The notes under the pieces are model-generated. The model was not told where the DNA came from, made no database searches, and worked only from the letters and a program-made list of their open reading frames with translations. A stretch of 64,000 bases of DNA, from positions 1-64,000 of the forward strand of contig CAWCAJ010000010.1 of NCBI GenBank assembly GCA_963793465.1. The letters run 5' to 3'. Both the position numbers and the translations under genes were made by a program. The DNA comes from CAJQPP01 sp963793465. GTDB taxonomy: Bacteria; Planctomycetota; Planctomycetia; Pirellulales; Pirellulaceae. Of the stretch, positions 60,414 through 64,000 are shown in pieces; positions within the stretch are counted from its first letter, which is position 1; each line of letters opens with the position of its first letter.

Positions 60414-61355
60414 TTATTCCTTTGATTTGCGTTTGATGATCACTTCATCGGTGTCCGGCAAGGCGACATCGCCGATGCGGCGTTGAAAGGACTGCCAAGC
60501 ATAGGCATTGTCGTCCAGCATCGTAATGGTGTTGACCGAAGCGGTGGGCGAGCCGTCACCTGAGACGCCTCGCATTTCAGCCGTCCAGCCCCCCTCGTGA
60601 GTCGTCCAAACACCGACGGCATGTCCTCCATCGGGGCTAAATTCCCAGGACTGGATATGACCTTCCAGCGGATTGAAACCGATCAGTTGCACACCGGAGG
60701 TGGTCGTCTGGTCCGGCAAAGTGACCGTATAGGAACGTTGGACAAAGCTTTTGTTGGCCACCCAGCGACAATCCGTTTCCATTTTGGCGCCGTGTTCTTC
60801 GGCGACCCAGGAGCCGATCAGCCATTCCATGTCAGCCAGGTTGGCGAAGGAAGAGGGGGTTGGTACCGCGACGTCGCGGACGGTGGACATCAGCCATTTG
60901 CCATCCACTTTCACATGCACCACGGTGTATTTTCCAATGGCTGGGGCGCCGGCCGGTGCCGGCTGCAGGAAGGCACGCCCATCCTCAATCGCAGCGTTGC
61001 TGCTGAGCAACCGCAGGGAGTCAATGATGACACGCATCTGGACGCCCTGATGGCTCGCAAAAAAGCTCGCATAGGCTTGCTCGATCGCTTCGCGGCCCGC
61101 ATACGCCTGCCCGGTCTCATCGATGTAGTCGCCATCCTCCGTCCACAACTGAGCCACGGCTTTGGCGTCCCCGTTATTAAACGCTTTGACAAAATCCTCC
61201 GAAGATTCACGGATCGCTTGCAGTTCCTGGTCGTCCGGGGAAGCGGCCGTGGCGATGACCGCTGGGGAAGCCAGGTCGGTCGTTGCCGAGGGCTGTTCCT
61301 GCGCTATCCCTGGCAGACAGAGCAAACTCAGCATCAGAAAAATACGAACGGTCAT
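60414..61355 (-). CDS. Exported NTF2/SnoaL-like protein (SgcJ/EcaC type)
   Basis: 313 residues from ATG 61355 (ATG 61370 also in frame). Signal peptide (FLMLSLLCLPGIAQE). First domain: FVKAFNNGDAKAVAQLWTED, GDYIDETGQAYAGREAIEQA, VVHVKVDGKWLMSTVRD, the cone-shaped NTF2-like fold of the SgcJ/EcaC family. Second half (EWLIGSWVAEEHGAKMETDC ... GHIQSWEFSPDGGHAVGVW) is a DUF1579-like beta-barrel. Such two-domain proteins are frequent in planctomycetes; function unknown. Co-directional with the Gly-rich gene downstream. Confidence 0.88.
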   Translation of the reverse strand: MTVRIFLMLSLLCLPGIAQEQPSATTDLASPAVIATAASPDDQELQAIRESSEDFVKAFNNGDAKAVAQLWTEDGDYIDETGQAYAGREAIEQAYASFFASHQGVQMRVIIDSLRLLSSNAAIEDGRAFLQPAPAGAPAIGKYTVVHVKVDGKWLMSTVRDVAVPTPSSFANLADMEWLIGSWVAEEHGAKMETDCRWVANKSFVQRSYTVTLPDQTTTSGVQLIGFNPLEGHIQSWEFSPDGGHAVGVWTTHEGGWTAEMRGVSGDGSPTASVNTITMLDDNAYAWQSFQRRIGDVALPDTDEVIIKRKSKE

Positions 61356-62025
61356 TAGGGGCCCTTTCAAGGTGATGTCTATCGTGTTGGCGATTCGTCC
61401 GCTGCCGACCTACGCTTGCTGACTTGCAGCGAAATGAGTTTTGCAACCTCTGGTGGTCTACTCTTGTGGTCTACTCTTGTGGTCTACTCTTGTGGTCTCG
61501 CAAGGCTGATCTGACGGGTGTCACTGCTGGCTTGCCCAGCAGTGTCGTTGTGAATCCAGCACTGTCCTTTCAATTCAGATCTGACAGGCCACGAGCGTGA
61601 GTCGCACGGACAGGGTGCGTGTGCCGCGCTCATTTTCCGGAGTAACAGGTACACCAAAACGCTACGCCGAAACGAAACGCGCTATGGATATTGTACCTGA
61701 AGCGAAAATCGGGGCCCCAAAAAAAGCCTGACCCGGACGTGATTTGCTGCCCGGTTTTTTCGACGCTTCCACCGTTGCCCGGCCCGGCAATGGCGGCAGG
61801 TGAGGATTTGATTTTTGGGAAAGCACGTGTTGTACCAGCGGCGGCAGGCCTTTGTACGCGGCACCTGCCGGGCCGAACCGCCTTCGACTTGCGTCTCCGG
61901 CAGGCCCGGGAAAGGGAGATTGGGACGCCACGTTGGGGAAGCCGGGGGACCTGGTCCCCCACGCAAGATGACCGGACTCAAACCCTGTGACCGCAGAATC
62001 GCTGCTTTCGAGCTAACTCGCGGGT
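61356..62025. other. Intergenic stretch with repeats
   Basis: 670 bp without a trusted gene. Holds a 13-bp tandem repeat (TGGTCTACTCTTG, three and a half copies from about 61453) and the second copy of the 90-bp repeat. Confidence 0.5.
61505..61597. repeat. Dispersed 90-bp repeat, copy 2
   Basis: Same layout as 58530-58620, direct orientation: GGCTGATCTGACGGGTG ... GCCCAGCAGTGTCG ... CAATTCAGATCTGACAGGCC. The two copies bracket the Gly-rich and NTF2-like gene pair. Confidence 0.75.
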
Positions 62026-63486
62026 TTAGCCGATGATGGCCCGGATGACGCGGGGGTCGTGGGCCGGACCGATCAGTCGCTGGTTGAGTCCCTGGAAGGG
62101 GAAGCTGAACTGATGCGGATCGAACCCCAGCAGCGACAGGATCGTGGCTTGCAGATCACGGACGCCCACGGGGTCTTTGGTGACGGTGTATGCAAAATCG
62201 TCGGTCTCTCCGTAACTGATCCCCGGTTTCACGCCGCCACCGGCCATCCAGATGGAAAAACAGTCGGGATGATGGTCTCGCCCCAGCAGCTTGGATCCGT
62301 TGCGTGCTTCGTTCATGGCCGTGCGACCAAATTCGCCGCCCCAGATTACCAGGGTTTCGTCCAGCAAGCCGCGTTGCGACAGATCCGTCAGCAAGGCGGC
62401 GATGGGTTGATCCGCTTCCCGGCACTTGTTGGGCAATTGGGTCATCAGATCGTCACCGGGATTGGTGCCATGCACATCCCAACCCCAATCGAACAGTTGA
62501 ATAAAACGGACTCCCTGTTCCACCAGGCGGCGTGCCAGCAGGCAGTTGTTGGCCAGTGAGGCGGCGCCGGGCTGGGCTCCGTACATGGCCAATGTCTGCG
62601 GCGACTCGCGGGTAATGTCCATGACTTCCGGCACCGCGGTTTGCATGCGAAAAGCCAGTTCGTATTGACCAATCCGGGTCAGTGTCTCGGGGTCGCCAAA
62701 CTGCTGGTGCTCAATCTGGTTCAGGGCATTCAGCGCATCCAGGCTGGCGCGCCGCAACGGGCGACTCATTCCGGGCGGATCGTTGACAAACAAAATGGGC
62801 TCGCCGGTCGAACGGCATTGAACGCCCTGAAACACACTGGGCAGAAAACCATTACCCCACAGCTGTTTGCCCCCGGACGGCAATTTGCCTCCGGATACCA
62901 TCACCATGAAGCCCGGCAGATTCTCGTTTTCGCTGCCCAGCCCGTAGGTAATCCAGGAACCCATGGCCGCCCCACCAAATTGCGGGGTGCCCGTATGTAA
63001 CAACAGCTGCGCCGGAGCATGGTTGAACTGGTCCGTATGCATCGACTTGATCACGCACAGCTTGTCAGCGTGACTGGCGATGTTGGGAAACAGCTCGCTG
63101 ATCCAGAGACCGCTGTCACCATGTTGCGAGAACGGAAACTGCGGACCCAGCAACTTGGGACGCCCTTTGATAAACGGAAACACGCGGCCGGCCATCAGCT
63201 CATCGGGACAGGGTTCCATGTGCCGTTTGGCCAGCTCCGGCTTGTAATCCAACGTTTCATGCTGGGGAGGCGACCCGGCCATGTGCAGGTAGATCACACT
63301 CTTGGCTTTGGTCGCCGAGTCGGATGGTTGGTTGGATGAGGCCCAGCCTGAAACGGGAGACCCTAGTCCGGCCAGCGCCATCCCGCCCAGACCCACCTGG
63401 CACTGTCGCAGGAAATGCCGACGCGTCTGCACCTGGGCCCGTCGCAGCAGCAACTCCTGTGGCAGTGAATTCAAGACCTGCTTCAT
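62026..63486 (-). CDS. DUF1501 family Tat-exported protein
   Basis: 486 residues, ATG 63486. Twin-arginine start (TRRHFLRQCQVGLGGMALAG). Family motifs VIYLHMAGSPPQHETLDYKP, MHTDQFNHAPAQLLLHTG, GGAAMGSWITYGLGSEN, LFDWGWDVHG, VIWGGEFGRTAMNEARNG, GRDHHPDCFSIWMAGGGVKPG. The fold is related to sulfatase/alkaline phosphatase. It lies 48 bp after the DUF1553 gene, the usual planctomycete pair with a cytochrome-type partner. Substrate unknown. Confidence 0.94.
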   Translation of the reverse strand: MKQVLNSLPQELLLRRAQVQTRRHFLRQCQVGLGGMALAGLGSPVSGWASSNQPSDSATKAKSVIYLHMAGSPPQHETLDYKPELAKRHMEPCPDELMAGRVFPFIKGRPKLLGPQFPFSQHGDSGLWISELFPNIASHADKLCVIKSMHTDQFNHAPAQLLLHTGTPQFGGAAMGSWITYGLGSENENLPGFMVMVSGGKLPSGGKQLWGNGFLPSVFQGVQCRSTGEPILFVNDPPGMSRPLRRASLDALNALNQIEHQQFGDPETLTRIGQYELAFRMQTAVPEVMDITRESPQTLAMYGAQPGAASLANNCLLARRLVEQGVRFIQLFDWGWDVHGTNPGDDLMTQLPNKCREADQPIAALLTDLSQRGLLDETLVIWGGEFGRTAMNEARNGSKLLGRDHHPDCFSIWMAGGGVKPGISYGETDDFAYTVTKDPVGVRDLQATILSLLGFDPHQFSFPFQGLNQRLIGPAHDPRVIRAIIG

Positions 63487-63534
63487 GGGTTCCTTTCGGG
63501 GACCGGCGTCTGCCGATTTCGACGTTGAATGAGG

Positions 63535-64000
63535 TTAATGGGTCAAAAATTCGTCCAGGTTCAAGATCACATTGGCCACCACCGTCAGGGCGGCCACTTC
63601 GGCCTGTTCGTTCGCCGGAACCTGGTCGGCAAAGCGGCCCAACATCTGGCGGGCCTGTTCGGGTGTCGATTGAAATTCCCGGAAGGATGTCTCGTACAGG
63701 GCTACCAGCGGCTGGACTTGCGCAGGATCGGGCTTGCGGAGCAGCGTCCATTCCAGGCCCCGACTCACTTGCTGGTCAGCCGCCTTCTGCCCGGCCATCC
63801 GGATGGCCAGCGCCTGAGCCGCTTCGACAAAGGACTCGTCGTTCAGGGTCATGAATGATTGCAGAGGGGTGTTGGTGTTGATACGTCGCAGACTGCAGAC
63901 ATCGCGTGTGGCCGTATCGAAAGTTTCAAACAGGGGATGCGGTTGGCTGCGTTTCAGGAACGTGTACAGCGAGCGGCGATAGCGATCCTCGCCGCTGCTG
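63535..64000 (-). CDS. DUF1553/PSD1-type protein, C-terminal part
   Basis: Open to the right edge, so only about 155 residues are seen. RRSLYTFLKRSQPHPLFETF, DTATRDVCSLRRINTNTPLQ, FMTLNDESFVEAAQALAIRM and NVILNLDEFLTH are the conserved end of planctomycete proteins with DUF1549/DUF1553 and often a cytochrome c domain. Translated just ahead of the DUF1501 gene, its usual partner. Confidence 0.92.
   Translation of the reverse strand, partial: SSGEDRYRRSLYTFLKRSQPHPLFETFDTATRDVCSLRRINTNTPLQSFMTLNDESFVEAAQALAIRMAGQKAADQQVSRGLEWTLLRKPDPAQVQPLVALYETSFREFQSTPEQARQMLGRFADQVPANEQAEVAALTVVANVILNLDEFLTH

Overview
The window looks like a planctomycete chromosome of the Pirellulaceae/Rhodopirellula type. 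The right half carries hallmark families of that phylum: a DUF1501 Tat-exported protein beside a DUF1553/PSD1-type protein, an ECF sigma factor upstream of a Ser/Thr kinase with TPR repeats, an FG-GAP repeat protein with a TIGR03032-like protein, and a PEP-CTERM-like protein. This assignment is inference from gene content; no rRNA marker is present.

Region 1 (1 to about 33,270) is a large integron gene-cassette array. About 35 attC-type sites (full, interrupted or half) recur every 0.3-2.7 kb. Each starts with an R'' box ending in AAC, has an ACCGNAG-type L'' stem matched by a CTCGGTT/CCCGGTT-type L' stem, and ends with an R' box usually starting GTTA or GTTC. Almost every cassette gene lies on the + strand; three or four small reversed ones end at the TTA of R' or nearby. 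No integrase gene is visible, so it should lie to the left. Recognisable cargo: two families of two-gene cassettes coding for an exported toxin-like protein plus a small cytoplasmic partner (family A at 21-1255 and 10206-11395; a Tse2-like family at 11504-12592 and 13987-15071), orphan immunity-like proteins (Imm51-like, SMI1/KNR4), a ParDE-type toxin-antitoxin pair, an RNA ligase, a two-domain trypsin-like protein with one dead domain, a broken GxxExxY gene, a truncated CPBP protease, and many small membrane proteins. The array is scarred by an IS3-family element, two 904-bp copies of an IS91-like mini-element both sitting at the same point in an attC R'' box, and three IS110-family remnants.

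Region 2 (33.3-40.2 kb): after the array ends in a half attC come a DUF4177 gene, a perfect-ended hairpin, an aldehyde dehydrogenase tail, and a compact operon for a cyclic-nucleotide-type sensor and a group 3 (sulfhydrogenase type) NiFe hydrogenase: Fe-S, flavin, small and large subunits, then a maturation protease broken by a frameshift. A strong terminator follows at 40,120.

Region 3 (40.25-42.6 kb): an array of 19 tRNA genes, all on the + strand, none with encoded CCA. It includes three Leu tRNAs with short variable arms and rare anticodons (TAT, GCG). A set of five roughly 215-240 bp tandem repeats follows (42.8-43.9 kb).

Region 4 (44-64 kb): ordinary planctomycete chromosome, with a large sortilin/BNR-type exported protein, kinase and frameshifted sigma factor, an FG-GAP protein with about 14 repeats and many frameshifts, a TIGR03032-like propeller protein, an OmpP1/FadL-like outer-membrane protein, a Gly-rich exported protein, an NTF2/SnoaL-like exported protein, DUF1501 and the C-terminal part of a DUF1553 protein running off the right edge.

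The most promising undescribed system is the set of integron-borne exported toxin-like/partner modules, which occur as paralogous pairs with matching attC subtypes. The tRNA array with class I-shaped Leu tRNAs is second.
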